Positions 15,851 through 24,530 are shown, counted from the stretch's first letter. The stretch: 33,244 nt of DNA from an uncultured Bacteroidales bacterium (GCA_905235135.1 CAJOKR010000059.1:1-33244), one strand, 5' to 3'. Translations and numbers: made by a program. Notes: generated from the sequence alone by a model not told the origin.

Positions 15851-17218
15851 TTGAGAAGAAAACACTCAAGTCTCCTTTTCCTTGTCATCGCGTCCCTGAT
15901 TCTCGCCGCGGTTATCATTTTGCGCGGCCATACTTCGGGTGTTCCGAAGCTCCATATCGCCAAGCTGGAGAAGAAAAAACAACGCCCCCACAGCGATACT
16001 ATCTCGGTGTGCCTCTTCTATCACGCCGCCGACTATTTCGTCTATCAGGGCTCCGTTATCGGGTTCCAGCATGACATTTTCAAGCAGATGGAGAAGGATT
16101 TCGGGCGGCCGGTGGAGATTACCATCGAGGCCGATCCCGAGAAGATGTTCCTCACCGCACTCTCCAATCAGTACGACATTGTCAGTTTTGACTTCGACAA
16201 GTCCAACTATGTGCCCTTCTACATCGATGTTTCCGAGCCAGTGGCCTACACCTACCCGGTAATCATCATGCGCAAGAAGGATCCCGCCTACGATTCGCTT
16301 CCGCATATCGTCAATACGTCGGCCAAGTATTACAACGACTTGGACTTCAGTTCGTTGAAAGATCCTTCATCTTGGAAGATTCAGCATAATCCCGATCTCG
16401 CCATCGAGGATTTGATGGATATGTTGGTGGACAAGCAAATCGACTATGCGGTTTGCAACTACAATGTGGCCATCACGCTGATGCCCTTCTACACCCAGCT
16501 GACCATCGGGCCGCGTGTGGGCAAAAATTTCCCCCGGACTTGGATTTTGAACCAGCATAACACCCAGCTGAATGATTCTATAAATCGTTGGCTTTCCGAT
16601 TTTAAGGAGACCAACAAATACCAGTCGATTTGCGAGAAGTATCTGTCGCCGCACTCCTACGTCATTTCGCGCTCGTTCGGCAAACGCCGGGCCAGTACCT
16701 CCCAATACGATGCGGTGCTTAAAAAAGCCTCCTCTCGCTACGGTTTCGACTGGCGGCTGATTTCGGCCATCATCTACCAAGAGTCGCAGTTTATCCCTGA
16801 TTTGATGGGCTTTGGCGGCAGCTACGGCATCATGCAGATGATGCCCGTCACCTGCGAGCGTTATGGTATTACCGATTCTTCCACCGTGGAGGAACAGATT
16901 TGGGCCGGCGCGAAATACCTCTCCTTCCTGTGCAACATCTTCCGCAACAAGGTCGATACCGCTGACCTGTACTATTTCGTGGCTGGGGCCTACAATTCCG
17001 GTCCCGGGCACATTCTCGACGCGATGGCGCTGTGCGAGAAATATGGCGACGACCCGACCAAATGGACCACCACGGCGGAGTACTTGATTAAGAAGTCCCA
17101 CAAGGAATACTATCGGGATGAGGTGGTGAAATGCGGTTATTATCCTGGAAAGCACACGGTGAACTATGTTGGCCAGGTGATGACCCGATACAATGGATTT
17201 ACCTTAACAAAAGAATAA
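15851..17218 (+). CDS. mltF: MltF-type membrane-bound lytic transglycosylase
   Basis: A two-domain murein enzyme of 455 residues. After a hydrophobic anchor at about 8-24, residues 50-265 resemble a periplasmic solute-binding domain (SBP_bac_3 type), which in MltF is regulatory. Residues 283-440 form the SLT lysozyme-like domain that cleaves the MurNAc-GlcNAc bond with anhydro-sugar formation. Catalytic Glu311 sits in YQESQF, followed by GSYGIMQMMP and AGAYNSGPGH. The start must be TTG at 15851: the same frame has a TGA just upstream and no ATG or GTG in between. The stop overlaps the purD ATG by one base. The bipartite organisation matches MltF; the symbol is by homology to the E. coli enzyme. 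Confidence 0.88.
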   Translation: MRRKHSSLLFLVIASLILAAVIILRGHTSGVPKLHIAKLEKKKQRPHSDTISVCLFYHAADYFVYQGSVIGFQHDIFKQMEKDFGRPVEITIEADPEKMFLTALSNQYDIVSFDFDKSNYVPFYIDVSEPVAYTYPVIIMRKKDPAYDSLPHIVNTSAKYYNDLDFSSLKDPSSWKIQHNPDLAIEDLMDMLVDKQIDYAVCNYNVAITLMPFYTQLTIGPRVGKNFPRTWILNQHNTQLNDSINRWLSDFKETNKYQSICEKYLSPHSYVISRSFGKRRASTSQYDAVLKKASSRYGFDWRLISAIIYQESQFIPDLMGFGGSYGIMQMMPVTCERYGITDSSTVEEQIWAGAKYLSFLCNIFRNKVDTADLYYFVAGAYNSGPGHILDAMALCEKYGDDPTKWTTTAEYLIKKSHKEYYRDEVVKCGYYPGKHTVNYVGQVMTRYNGFTLTKE

Positions 17219-18480
17219 TGAGAATATTGATTATCGGACGCGGTGGTCGTGAGCACGCCATCGCTTGGAAAATGGCGCAATCCGCTTTGAAACCTGAACT
17301 TTTCATCGCTCCCGGGAATGTCGGGATGAACACTATCACGGCTCAGACGGGCGCTCCTGTCACGTTGGTCTCTATCAGCGAAAATGAGACTGAAGCCCTG
17401 CGCGATTTCGCCCTTACGGAGCACATTGACCTGACCGTTGTGGGTCCTGAGGCCGCATTGGCCAACGATATTGCCACGGTGTTTACCGCCGCCGGGCTGC
17501 GCATTTTCGCCCCGACTGCCGCCGCCGCCCGTATCGAGACGAGCAAGGAATTTGCGAAAGATCTCATGCGCAAGTACCAGATTCCCACTGCCAGCTACCG
17601 CACCTTTGAGGATTACGACAGCGCGAAACGCTATTTGGACGAGCAGGGTGCGCCCATCGTCATCAAGTACGACGGTTTGGCTGCCGGTAAGGGCGTGGTG
17701 GTCGCCATGACCGCTGAAGAAGCCGATAATGCCTTGAAAGACATGCTCTTGGATAACCGTTTCGGCGAAGGCAAGGTGGTGATGGAAGAGTTCCTGCAAG
17801 GACCGGAATTCTCATTGCTCGCCTTGGTGAACGGCGAACAGGTGGTGCCGCTCGTCATCGCGCAGGATCACAAGCGCGCATACGATGGCGACAAGGGTCC
17901 GAATACCGGCGGTGTGGGTGCCTACTCGCCCGTGCCCGTCATCCCGCAGGCGCAGATTGACTGGGCGGTGGAACATATCATGAAACCCACGGCAAAGGCT
18001 TTGATAGCAGAGGGTTGCCCGTTCTGCGGCGTGCTTTACGGAGGTCTGATGCTGACCAAGGACGGCCCGAAAGTCATCGAATTTAACGCCCGTTTTGGCG
18101 ATCCCGAAACCGAGGTGGTGCTTCCCAAACTGAAGAGCGACCTTACCCAAATGATGTTGGATGTTCTTGATCATAAGGAAGTTAACCCTGAGTTTTACGA
18201 AGATGCATTCCTCGGGGTGGTGTTGGCAGCCAAAGGCTATCCCGGCAGTTACACGAAAAATATCCCGCTGAATGACCCCACCGGGCTTTCACAGCAGGTT
18301 TTCTGCATGGGTGTGAAGGAAGAGGAAGGGAAGTTGCTCTCCAATGGTGGCCGAGTGCTCATCGTGGTGGGACGAGGAAAGACCCTGAAGGAAGCGCAAC
18401 AGGATGCCTATCAAGGTGTTGAGAAGATGGCGCATCCCGATTTGTTCTATCGCCAAGACATCGGCTGGCAGGCCGTGTAG
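17218..18480 (+). CDS. purD: Phosphoribosylamine--glycine ligase (GARS)
   Basis: The second enzyme of de novo purine synthesis: it joins glycine to 5-phosphoribosylamine with ATP. The 420 residues form an ATP-grasp protein. The N-terminus is MRILIIGRGGREHAIAWKM. The ATP-grasp core contains IVIKYDGLAAGKGVVVA, then DHKRAYDGDKGPNTGGVGAY and PKVIEFNARFGDPETEVVLP. The ATG at 17218 overlaps the TAA of mltF (TAATG), so it is chosen over a longer ORF starting at 17131. Placement behind a peptidoglycan enzyme is not a metabolic grouping and suggests only shared transcription. The stop at 18478-18480 is followed by an 11-bp repeat region shared with the convergent pnuC. Confidence 0.95.
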   Translation: MRILIIGRGGREHAIAWKMAQSALKPELFIAPGNVGMNTITAQTGAPVTLVSISENETEALRDFALTEHIDLTVVGPEAALANDIATVFTAAGLRIFAPTAAAARIETSKEFAKDLMRKYQIPTASYRTFEDYDSAKRYLDEQGAPIVIKYDGLAAGKGVVVAMTAEEADNALKDMLLDNRFGEGKVVMEEFLQGPEFSLLALVNGEQVVPLVIAQDHKRAYDGDKGPNTGGVGAYSPVPVIPQAQIDWAVEHIMKPTAKALIAEGCPFCGVLYGGLMLTKDGPKVIEFNARFGDPETEVVLPKLKSDLTQMMLDVLDHKEVNPEFYEDAFLGVVLAAKGYPGSYTKNIPLNDPTGLSQQVFCMGVKEEEGKLLSNGGRVLIVVGRGKTLKEAQQDAYQGVEKMAHPDLFYRQDIGWQAV

Positions 18481-18501
18481 CCCCAGGACGCGGCACACAG
18501 G

Positions 18502-18627
18502 CAAGTACTTGCTATGGGGATGGCAAGTATCAGGCATAGTGCAGGCATACTGCAGGCATACTCTACCAAGTCGAAAGTACTTGCTTGGACTTGCCTACTA
18601 CTTGCCTACTACTTGCCTACTACTTGG
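18502..18627. repeat. 11-bp tandem repeats between purD and pnuC
   Basis: Two arrays with the same 11-bp period lie here. At 18529-18561 three units occur, the last two being exact copies of TGCAGGCATAC. At 18591-18623 there are three exact copies of TTGCCTACTAC (CAAGTAGTAGG on the minus strand, extended by GTAGTAGGCAAG contexts). The palindrome CAAGTACTTG is at 18502-18511 and a related AAGTACTTGC at 18575-18584. The second array overlaps the 3' end of pnuC and supplies its stop codon. Confidence 0.85.
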
Positions 18628-19215
18628 GTAGAGCATTTCATTCCGCCAACGAAAATATCCGAGAACAGCAACAATCACATAGACGATGAACAGGATTGCG
18701 GTGGGGTAGAGCCCTTTCCAGAAATAGAGGGCGGTGGAAACGACATTCACGATAATCCAAAGCAGCCACTGTTCGAGGTACTTCTGCGCGAGCATCCACA
18801 TCGCCACGATGCTGAGGGCGGTGGTGAAGGCATCGCCGAGGGGGATGGGACTGTCGGTGAAGGTGCTCAGAATCCAGTAAAGAAGCCCCCACAGGGCGAT
18901 GGCGGTCGCGGCAATCGGCAGGATTTTTTTGGATGGTACGTGCGTGATGGTCAGCTCGTTAGCTTCGGTGCCGTCTGCTGTCAGGCCTTGTCGCCGCGAC
19001 TGTGTCCATTTCAGCAGCCCGTAGGTGTTCGCCCCGATGTAGTAAAGATAGACAGCTGCGTCGGCGTAGAATTTCCCGTGGAAGAAAATGACCACGTAGA
19101 ACAGCGACATCACAATGCCGGCTGGCCACAGCCAGACGTTGGCCTTGTATTCCAAAAACAAGTATATCAGCCCGATAGCGGCGCCGATGATTTCTATAAT
19201 CAGATCTGTGGACAT
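18598..19215 (-). CDS. pnuC: PnuC-type nicotinamide riboside transporter
   Basis: A membrane facilitator for uptake of nicotinamide riboside or a related vitamin, feeding NAD synthesis. From the ATG at 19215 it has 205 residues starting MSTDLIIEIIGAAIGLIYLF, as PnuC proteins do; the -7 box at 19243-19250 rules out the longer ORF to 19323. Hydrophobic segments occur throughout, with family-like LEYKANVWLWPAGIVMS and FYADAAVYLYYIGANTYGLLKW near the first half and ALYFWKGLYPTAILFIVYV near the end. Substrate cannot be fixed from sequence; related transporters take thiamine or riboflavin. The final residues (PSSRQVVGK) and the double stop TAG TAG are encoded by copies of the 11-bp repeat, so the tail is not conserved family sequence. 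Confidence 0.88.
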   Translation of the reverse strand: MSTDLIIEIIGAAIGLIYLFLEYKANVWLWPAGIVMSLFYVVIFFHGKFYADAAVYLYYIGANTYGLLKWTQSRRQGLTADGTEANELTITHVPSKKILPIAATAIALWGLLYWILSTFTDSPIPLGDAFTTALSIVAMWMLAQKYLEQWLLWIIVNVVSTALYFWKGLYPTAILFIVYVIVAVLGYFRWRNEMLYPSSRQVVGK

Positions 19216-19242
19216 ATCATCATTTTTCTGAAAACGAAGTGG

Positions 19243-19250
19243 CAAAAGTA
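19243..19250 (-). promoter_or_regulatory. -7 box (TACTTTTG) of pnuC
   Basis: TAnnTTTG match on the minus strand 27 bp before the pnuC ATG, divergent from the envC-like promoter about 90 bp away. Confidence 0.6.
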
Positions 19251-19333
19251 TATAAAATCCGAACCCGAATACCATTAACGTTGCGTTGTTCATAAAAAAT
19301 GCAGTTATGGATGGAAATAGCACAATAAACTGT

Positions 19334-19341
19334 TACTTTTG
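19334..19341 (+). promoter_or_regulatory. -7 box (TACTTTTG) of the envC-like gene
   Basis: TAnnTTTG match 15 bp before the ATG at 19357, implying a leader of under 10 nt and supporting that start, or the in-frame ATG at 19372. Confidence 0.6.
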
Positions 19342-19356
19342 CAAGTTTGAATAAAT

Positions 19357-20664
19357 ATGCGTTTTTTCCGGATGATACATACAAAAAGATATTGGATTCT
19401 CTGCCTGATCTGCCTCCTGATGGCGGGTGCCACTGCGTTTGCGCAGAGCGGGAAAAGCAGCACCCAGCTCAAAAAGGACAAGCAGAAACTCGAAAATGAG
19501 ATTGCCAACACCCAAAAACTGCTGAAGAAAAACGAGTCCAACCAGAAGGCGGCGGTTCAGCAGGCCGCGCTTCTCCGCCAGCAGATCCGCAACCATGAGA
19601 AGATGATCACCAACCTCAACTCGCAAATCATCCAGATGGAGGATGAGCAGGAACAGAACCAGCAGGAGATCAAACAGTTGGAGAAGAGGCTGGCCTACAT
19701 GAAAGCCGACTATGCCCAGGTGGTCTATAACGCCTACCGCAACCGTAGGCTTCTCGACAAAGTGACCTTCATCCTTGCGGCGGACGATTTTTCACAGATG
19801 TTCCGCCGCATGCGATACTACGCCATTTTCTCCCGCAACGTGCGCCAGCAGTCGGAGCAAATCCAGAAAACCACTGAGGAGCTGACCAAAAAGAACGAGC
19901 AGTTGGTGGAGCTGAAAAACGACAAACTGAATACGTTATCGTCCAAAGAACAGGAAATCAAGAGCTTGGAGAACGACCGTAAGAAGAAGACCCAGAATGC
20001 TGAAAAGCTGAAGAAGGAGTCGCAGAAACTGCAGGCTGACCTGAAAAAGAAACAGCAGCAGCGTAAGGAGATTGATGCGGCCATCCAACGGGTGGTCAAG
20101 GCGGAAATTGCGAAAGCCAACGCCGAACGGAGCAAGAGCAGCAAATCCTCGTCGGGAAAATCCTCGTCCGGAACTTCTACTGCCGCTGCCTCCTCCACGT
20201 CCCCAAAATCTTCTGCCTCCATTGCTCTCACCCCCGAGGAGAAGACCCTGAATGCCTCTTTTGTTAGCAACAAGGGCAAGCTGCCGTGGCCGGTGGCGAA
20301 GGGTGCCAAGGTGAGCGACTTCGGCAACTATCCCCATCCTGACGTGCCTTCCGTGATGGTGGACAATCACGGTATCGATATCATGGTAGAATCCGGAACG
20401 CCTGTCCGGGCGGTGTTCGAAGGGGTGGTGACCGGTGTGATGAACATCATGGGCACGACCGTGGTGATGGTACGACATGGCGAATATCTTACGGTGTATC
20501 AGAACCTTGCCTCGACGAGCGTGAAGAAGGGCGACAAGGTTTCCACCAAGCAGACCATCGGCACGGTGGCCAAGAGTGCGACTTCGAATACTTACGAGCT
20601 GCACTTCGAAATTTGGAAGAACGACCGCTACGTGAACCCCAACGAGTGGCTTGCCCGAAAATAA
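19357..20664 (+). CDS. EnvC-like murein hydrolase activator (degenerate M23)
   Basis: A 435-residue exported protein: signal peptide to about residue 30 (ending ATAFAQ), long coiled coil at about 35-115 and 160-255, a Ser/Thr-rich linker (SKSSKSSSGKSSSGTS region), and a LytM/M23-like domain from about 310 to the end. The M23 zinc and catalytic positions are incomplete: the usual HxH is ELHFEIW here, and the other half reads VDNHGIDIMV. As in E. coli EnvC, this suggests an amidase activator rather than a protease, acting during cell separation. The coiled coil would contact the division machinery (FtsEX in E. coli; not seen here). engB follows 6 bp after the stop, so they are probably cotranscribed. 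Confidence 0.87.
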   Translation: MRFFRMIHTKRYWILCLICLLMAGATAFAQSGKSSTQLKKDKQKLENEIANTQKLLKKNESNQKAAVQQAALLRQQIRNHEKMITNLNSQIIQMEDEQEQNQQEIKQLEKRLAYMKADYAQVVYNAYRNRRLLDKVTFILAADDFSQMFRRMRYYAIFSRNVRQQSEQIQKTTEELTKKNEQLVELKNDKLNTLSSKEQEIKSLENDRKKKTQNAEKLKKESQKLQADLKKKQQQRKEIDAAIQRVVKAEIAKANAERSKSSKSSSGKSSSGTSTAAASSTSPKSSASIALTPEEKTLNASFVSNKGKLPWPVAKGAKVSDFGNYPHPDVPSVMVDNHGIDIMVESGTPVRAVFEGVVTGVMNIMGTTVVMVRHGEYLTVYQNLASTSVKKGDKVSTKQTIGTVAKSATSNTYELHFEIWKNDRYVNPNEWLARK

Positions 20665-20670
20665 CCGACT

Positions 20671-21273
20671 ATGATCATCAAGACCGCCGAATACCTGCAA
20701 AGCGAGGCCGACTGGCGCAAATGCCCGCCGCCCAATCTGCCCGAGTATGCCTTCATCGGCCGTTCCAATGTGGGCAAATCCTCGCTCATCAACATGCTGA
20801 CGGGTCGCAACAGTTTGGCCAAGACCTCTTCGAAGCCCGGCAAAACCCAGACAATCAATCATTTCCTGATTAACAAGAATTGGTATCTGGTCGATCTGCC
20901 TGGTTACGGATATGCCAAAACGTCGAAGACCAACCGTGCGAAATGGGGCAAGATGATCTCCGACTACCTGCTTTTTAGGGAAAACCTCCAGCTCGTTTTC
21001 GTGCTGGCGGACGCTCGCCTCGAACCCCAGCAGATCGACATCGATTTTATCAACAACCTGGGTGAAAGCGGCATCCCGTTCGCCATCATCTTCACCAAAA
21101 CGGACAAAAACTCATCGGGCAAGACAATGAGCAACGTGCAGAAGATGAAAAATGTGCTGGCGGAGACCTGGGAGGAGCTGCCCCCGATGTTCACCTCATC
21201 ATCGGTATCGGGCCTCGGCAAAGACAAAATCCTCGATTTCATCGAAGAAATCAACAAAGACTTCGACTATTGA
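20671..21273 (+). CDS. engB: Ribosome biogenesis GTPase EngB (YihA/YsxC)
   Basis: An essential small GTPase needed for assembly of the large ribosomal subunit. It has 200 residues, the normal size, with all G motifs: GRSNVGKSS at 30-38 (G1), KPGKTQT in the switch region (G2), DLPGYGYA at 75-82 (G3), TKTD at 142-145 (G4), and SSVSGLGK near 177 (G5). ATG at 20671 follows the envC-like stop by six bases. The TGA stop begins a degenerate run of 7-8 bp units that extends to the next gene. Confidence 0.96.
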   Translation: MIIKTAEYLQSEADWRKCPPPNLPEYAFIGRSNVGKSSLINMLTGRNSLAKTSSKPGKTQTINHFLINKNWYLVDLPGYGYAKTSKTNRAKWGKMISDYLLFRENLQLVFVLADARLEPQQIDIDFINNLGESGIPFAIIFTKTDKNSSGKTMSNVQKMKNVLAETWEELPPMFTSSSVSGLGKDKILDFIEEINKDFDY

Positions 21274-21331
21274 ACCTTTGACCTTTAACTCTCTAACCGT
21301 GTAACCGTCTAACCTTTAAACCCCTAATAAT
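21271..21331. repeat. Degenerate 7-8 bp repeat between engB and the META lipoprotein gene
   Basis: Starting with the engB stop, units TGAACCT, TTGACCT, TTAACTC and TCTAACC run in 7-bp register. They are followed by 8-bp units ending TAACC or AAACC, then CCTAATAAT before the ATG. The whole spacer is C/T/A-rich on the coding strand and resembles a decayed form of the arrays after lspA and porV. Confidence 0.5.
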
Positions 21332-21778
21332 ATGAAACACTATGTTATAACCCTTTTGGCAGCAACCTTGGTTTTAGTCGGTTGCGGCTGCAAAACCTCC
21401 AAGAAAAGCGTGAAAGCCGTAGAGTACCCCCTCGTCGGAACGCAGTGGAACTTGGTGGCCATTGACGGAGAGAAAATCAGCAACGAGTTTGCCTTGCGTC
21501 CCTTCATTACGTTCGATACCGTCGGTGGGGTGCAGGGAAATCTCGGCTGTAACTCTTTCTTTGGAGAATATACCGTCAACAAAAAGCACAAAATGACCTT
21601 GGGCTATCAGGGTTCCACGAAACGCCTCTGTTCGCAGATGGATGTTGAGAAACAATTTATGCAGGCGTTGAAACGCGACATCACCCGTTACGAAATCAAG
21701 GGCGAAGAGCTGATTCTTTTCGCTGGCAACAAAGAGGTGATGCGTTTCACCGGCGTCGATTTGAGCAAGGTCGAGTAG
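21332..21778 (+). CDS. META domain lipoprotein (HslJ-like)
   Basis: The 148-residue product starts MKHYVITLLAATLVLVGC; LVGC is a good lipobox with Cys18. After a short linker with KTSKKS, residues 33-145 form a META/HslJ domain: GTQWNLVAIDG, then VQGNLGCNSFFGEY, then STKRLCSQMDVEKQFMQAL and a final strand pair ending EVMRFTG. HslJ-type proteins are small envelope proteins linked in E. coli to novobiocin tolerance; the molecular role is unclear. No clear TAnnTTTG box precedes it (AACCTTTG at 21273-21280 is one base off), so it may be read through from engB. A bidirectional terminator follows its stop by about 35 bp. Confidence 0.88.
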   Translation: MKHYVITLLAATLVLVGCGCKTSKKSVKAVEYPLVGTQWNLVAIDGEKISNEFALRPFITFDTVGGVQGNLGCNSFFGEYTVNKKHKMTLGYQGSTKRLCSQMDVEKQFMQALKRDITRYEIKGEELILFAGNKEVMRFTGVDLSKVE

Positions 21779-21811
21779 CGTCAAGCTGACCTTGTGATTC
21801 CAGCGTAAAAT

Positions 21812-21849
21812 AAAAGACCTCGTTCAACAAGTGAGCGAGGTCTTTTTTT
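21812..21849. terminator. Bidirectional terminator between META lipoprotein gene and gldJ-like gene
   Basis: A stem of about 15 bp (AAAAGACCTCGTTCA with TGAGCGAGGTCTTTT, one G-U pair) has a five-base loop and a T run on the plus side. A-rich sequence on the left gives U-rich RNA in the minus direction. It serves two convergent genes. Confidence 0.9.
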
Positions 21850-21866
21850 AGATCTAAGACTTAACC

Positions 21867-23375
21867 TTATCTGCGTTTGCTGGTTTTAGCGCCTTGCGTT
21901 TGGGCGCCCACACGGGCCATAGCGCAGCGGAAGCCGATATAGTCGGTAGCCTCATCCTCGTCGAGGTAACGTCTTGCGCCGGGGGAGGACCAGTAAGGAA
22001 TGTCCTTCCAGGAACCGCCTTTATAAACTCTGGCGTGGTCGCTCACGAGGGAGAAGTCATAGTTATTGGTGGTCTTGGCATACATCCGGTCGGTGGCCTC
22101 CTCGTTGGTGGTGGCGTTCTTCCAGTCTTCCATATCTTTGAGGGACTGCCAGTCACCATCGAGATAGTTCTTGTTATCGGCAGCGCGATAGTTGCGACGT
22201 CTGTCGTTCTTGAAGTCGGAGACGGGAACCATGGGAATCTTACCCACGCTGTCACGTTCGGCAACGGTACCATCTTCTAACAGCTTCTTGGTTTCGAAGT
22301 AGTTACCACGGAACGGGTTGTATTCGGTCACGTCGTCGTGGGAAGTCTGACGATAGACATCCATCACCCATTCGGAGACGTTACCGCCCATTTGGTAGAG
22401 GCCGTAGTCGTTCGGCCAGTCGGATTTGACTTCCTTGGTGTAGAAACCGCCGTCATTAAGGGCGCTTGCGACACCCATGTAGTCACCGCGGCCACGACGG
22501 ACGTCAGCCATAAAGTCGCCGTAGTATTTCTTGTCTTCGGTACGCAGCTGGGAGCCGTTCCACGGATAGACCTTACGCTCGAGCACGCGCTCGTTGAGGG
22601 TGTTGCCCACGGTGCTGTAAGCGGCATATTCCCATTCTGCCTCTGTTGGCAGGCGGTATTTCGGCAGCAGGATGCCGTCTTCCATCTTCACGTTGCGGTA
22701 TTCGCCGCTGGAGATGTAGCGGAGACGTTTCTGACCTTCAGCTTCGTAAGATTCGTAGGTCAGGTAGGCGTCGGTGTTGAAGTAGCCTTCTGCGGACGGG
22801 GTCTCGGCGAATTCGATATAGCCGCGGTCCACGAGAATCTGCTCATTGACACGGTCGGTACGCCATGCGGCATAGTTGGTGGCCTGCAGCCAGCTGACAC
22901 CCACGACCGGGTAGAATCTGAAAGCCGGGTGGCGGAAGTAGTATTCCACCTGGGGCTCGTTATAGCCAAGACGGTCGCGCCAAACAGCCTCATCGGGCAC
23001 GGCGTTGTCATAGACCACCTTCAGGTCCTGCGGGATGAAGACGCGCTCGAGCCAGTAGAGGTATTCGAGGTAGTCAACATTGGCGATTTCACATTCGTCC
23101 ATGTAGAAAGAAGCGACGGAAACGCGGCGGGGGGTGTTGTTCCAGTCCTTCATCACATCTTCTTCCATCTGGCCCATCACGAAGGAGCCGCCCTCGATGA
23201 ACACGAGACCGGGGCCGGTGGCCTGCTCCTCAAACGGCGCCACCTCAAAGCCGCCGTTCTTGGCGTCGTTGTAGTTCCAGCCGGTGGTGGCGGATTTCTG
23301 TTTCTTACAGGCGGACATGCCCAGCAGCAGCGCTGCGATGGTGAACAATCCGAATAATTTCTTTGCTGTATTCAT
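21867..23375 (-). CDS. gldJ: GldJ-like T9SS/gliding lipoprotein (SUMF1 fold)
   Basis: A 502-residue outer-membrane lipoprotein of the T9SS group. The signal peptide ends LLGMSAC, with Cys23 as the lipidation site. Most of the chain is a formylglycine-generating-enzyme (SUMF1) fold: GLVFIEGGSFVMGQ near 56, DWNNTPRRVSVASFYMDE near 81, YPVVGVSWLQATNYAAWRTD in the middle, RLPTEAEWEYAAY, then GGNVSEWVMDVYR and a C-terminal YKGGSWKDIPYWSSPGARRYL. The DWNNTPRR and WRDRLGYNEP segments fit GldJ better than the paralogue GldK/PorK, which is inferred from memory of the families. It follows porP on the same strand by 45 bp, so an operon is likely. From memory, gldJ is also close to porU and porV in Flavobacterium. 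It is not expected to be an enzyme. Confidence 0.82.
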   Translation of the reverse strand: MNTAKKLFGLFTIAALLLGMSACKKQKSATTGWNYNDAKNGGFEVAPFEEQATGPGLVFIEGGSFVMGQMEEDVMKDWNNTPRRVSVASFYMDECEIANVDYLEYLYWLERVFIPQDLKVVYDNAVPDEAVWRDRLGYNEPQVEYYFRHPAFRFYPVVGVSWLQATNYAAWRTDRVNEQILVDRGYIEFAETPSAEGYFNTDAYLTYESYEAEGQKRLRYISSGEYRNVKMEDGILLPKYRLPTEAEWEYAAYSTVGNTLNERVLERKVYPWNGSQLRTEDKKYYGDFMADVRRGRGDYMGVASALNDGGFYTKEVKSDWPNDYGLYQMGGNVSEWVMDVYRQTSHDDVTEYNPFRGNYFETKKLLEDGTVAERDSVGKIPMVPVSDFKNDRRRNYRAADNKNYLDGDWQSLKDMEDWKNATTNEEATDRMYAKTTNNYDFSLVSDHARVYKGGSWKDIPYWSSPGARRYLDEDEATDYIGFRCAMARVGAQTQGAKTSKRR

Positions 23376-23420
23376 TTCTTATTTACTGTTTTTCTGTTTG
23401 AATTTTGTCTTGACGGGATG

Positions 23421-24500
23421 TTAGAAAGACGGACAGTTGAGGTCTTTCAGAGCTTTGCGCTTGTTGGGGCAGGGCAGGAGGAACTGCAGTGAGACCTCGT
23501 GCGCGCCGCCGGAGTAGTTGGCCAGTTTGCTGATGGTGGCGTCATACGAGTAGGCGACTTTGAACCATTCGTACTCCACGCCGAACATCACGATGAAAGC
23601 GTCGAAGTTGTGGTAGGAAATCGGAACGGTGATGGGGTTTCCAAGCGTATCTACGCCTTGGAACTGCTCGCCGTGGTAGGTCAGACCGTGACGCAGCCAC
23701 AAACCGAGGGTGAAGGGGTAGAAGTTGAGATAGAAACCCTCGCTGAAGTAGTTGAAGTTCTGCTGATGTTGGTAGATGAAGTTCGGACTGATGGAGATGT
23801 CGCCGAAGGAGGTCTCTTTCTTACTCTTACGTTTCAGATCGAAGTAGGCACCGATGTGGGCGGTCCACTTAACAGGACGGTAGTCGTAAGCACCCAAACC
23901 GTTGGAGATGAAGCCTCTGGCACCGATGATGGGCACGATGTGGTGAGCAGCCACGCCGAAGTATAGGTGCGGGGTATAACCGAGGAAGCCCGCTGCCATG
24001 TCAAACGAATGGATAGTCAGCTGGTTAGGCTGAATCTCGGCGGTCTGGTAGATGACACCGTACTTGGGGTCGATCATGTCGCCGAAAACGAGCTGGTCCC
24101 AGTTAAGGCCGCGGTTCTCGTAGGTGGCCTGCAAGGCGAAGCGCATGTTGAAATTCTTGGCCACCTTCAGTTTGAAGGAGTACATGGCGCTGGCCGTGTA
24201 GGTGTTGATGATGCCGCCTTCACCAGCCCGGTCACCGAACAGCAGCACGCCCACGCCGCCTTGGATCTTGTCGAAGTGCTCGTCGTAGGAGGCTGTGTAG
24301 GTCATGAACGTTCCCGGAGCCGAAGGCCACTGGTCGCGGAAGTTGAATGACAGTCGCGGACAGACGTTGGTACCCGCAAATGCCGGATTCAAGTACAGCG
24401 GATTGGCGTAATACTGCGAAAACAAAGCGTCCTGCGCCGTTGCGCGCATTCCTGCAAAGGCCAGTACGACAGTGATTATGGCAACTATTCGTTTATTCAT
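23421..24500 (-). CDS. PorP/SprF family T9SS outer-membrane protein
   Basis: A 359-residue outer-membrane beta-barrel of the PorP/SprF family. After a signal peptide (ending GMRATAQ) the mature protein starts DALFSQYYANPLYLNPAFAGT, the hallmark of this family, followed by LSFNFRDQWPS. Alternating strands continue to the end (VEYEWFKVAYSYDATISKLANYSGGAHEVSL). PorP/SprF proteins accompany PorK/GldK-type lipoproteins or surface adhesins. The C-terminus carries NCPSF with a short Lys/Arg stretch before it. ATG at 24500 is preceded by a good -7 box. It leads the minus-strand pair with gldJ, divergent from porU. Confidence 0.92.
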   Translation of the reverse strand: MNKRIVAIITVVLAFAGMRATAQDALFSQYYANPLYLNPAFAGTNVCPRLSFNFRDQWPSAPGTFMTYTASYDEHFDKIQGGVGVLLFGDRAGEGGIINTYTASAMYSFKLKVAKNFNMRFALQATYENRGLNWDQLVFGDMIDPKYGVIYQTAEIQPNQLTIHSFDMAAGFLGYTPHLYFGVAAHHIVPIIGARGFISNGLGAYDYRPVKWTAHIGAYFDLKRKSKKETSFGDISISPNFIYQHQQNFNYFSEGFYLNFYPFTLGLWLRHGLTYHGEQFQGVDTLGNPITVPISYHNFDAFIVMFGVEYEWFKVAYSYDATISKLANYSGGAHEVSLQFLLPCPNKRKALKDLNCPSF

Positions 24501-24522
24501 ATTCGTTTTTATTTATAGCGGG

Positions 24523-24530
24523 CAAAGATA
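24523..24530 (-). promoter_or_regulatory. -7 box (TATCTTTG) of the porP-gldJ unit
   Basis: TAnnTTTG match on the minus strand 22 bp before the porP ATG. No equally good box was found on the plus strand for the divergent porU. Confidence 0.65.

Noticed and set aside
21867-23375. GldK/PorK as the identity of the SUMF1-fold lipoprotein
   Set aside because: The DWNNTPRR and WRDRLGYNEP segments resemble GldJ more closely, and porL, porM and porN, which normally follow porK, are absent. This rests on memory of the families.
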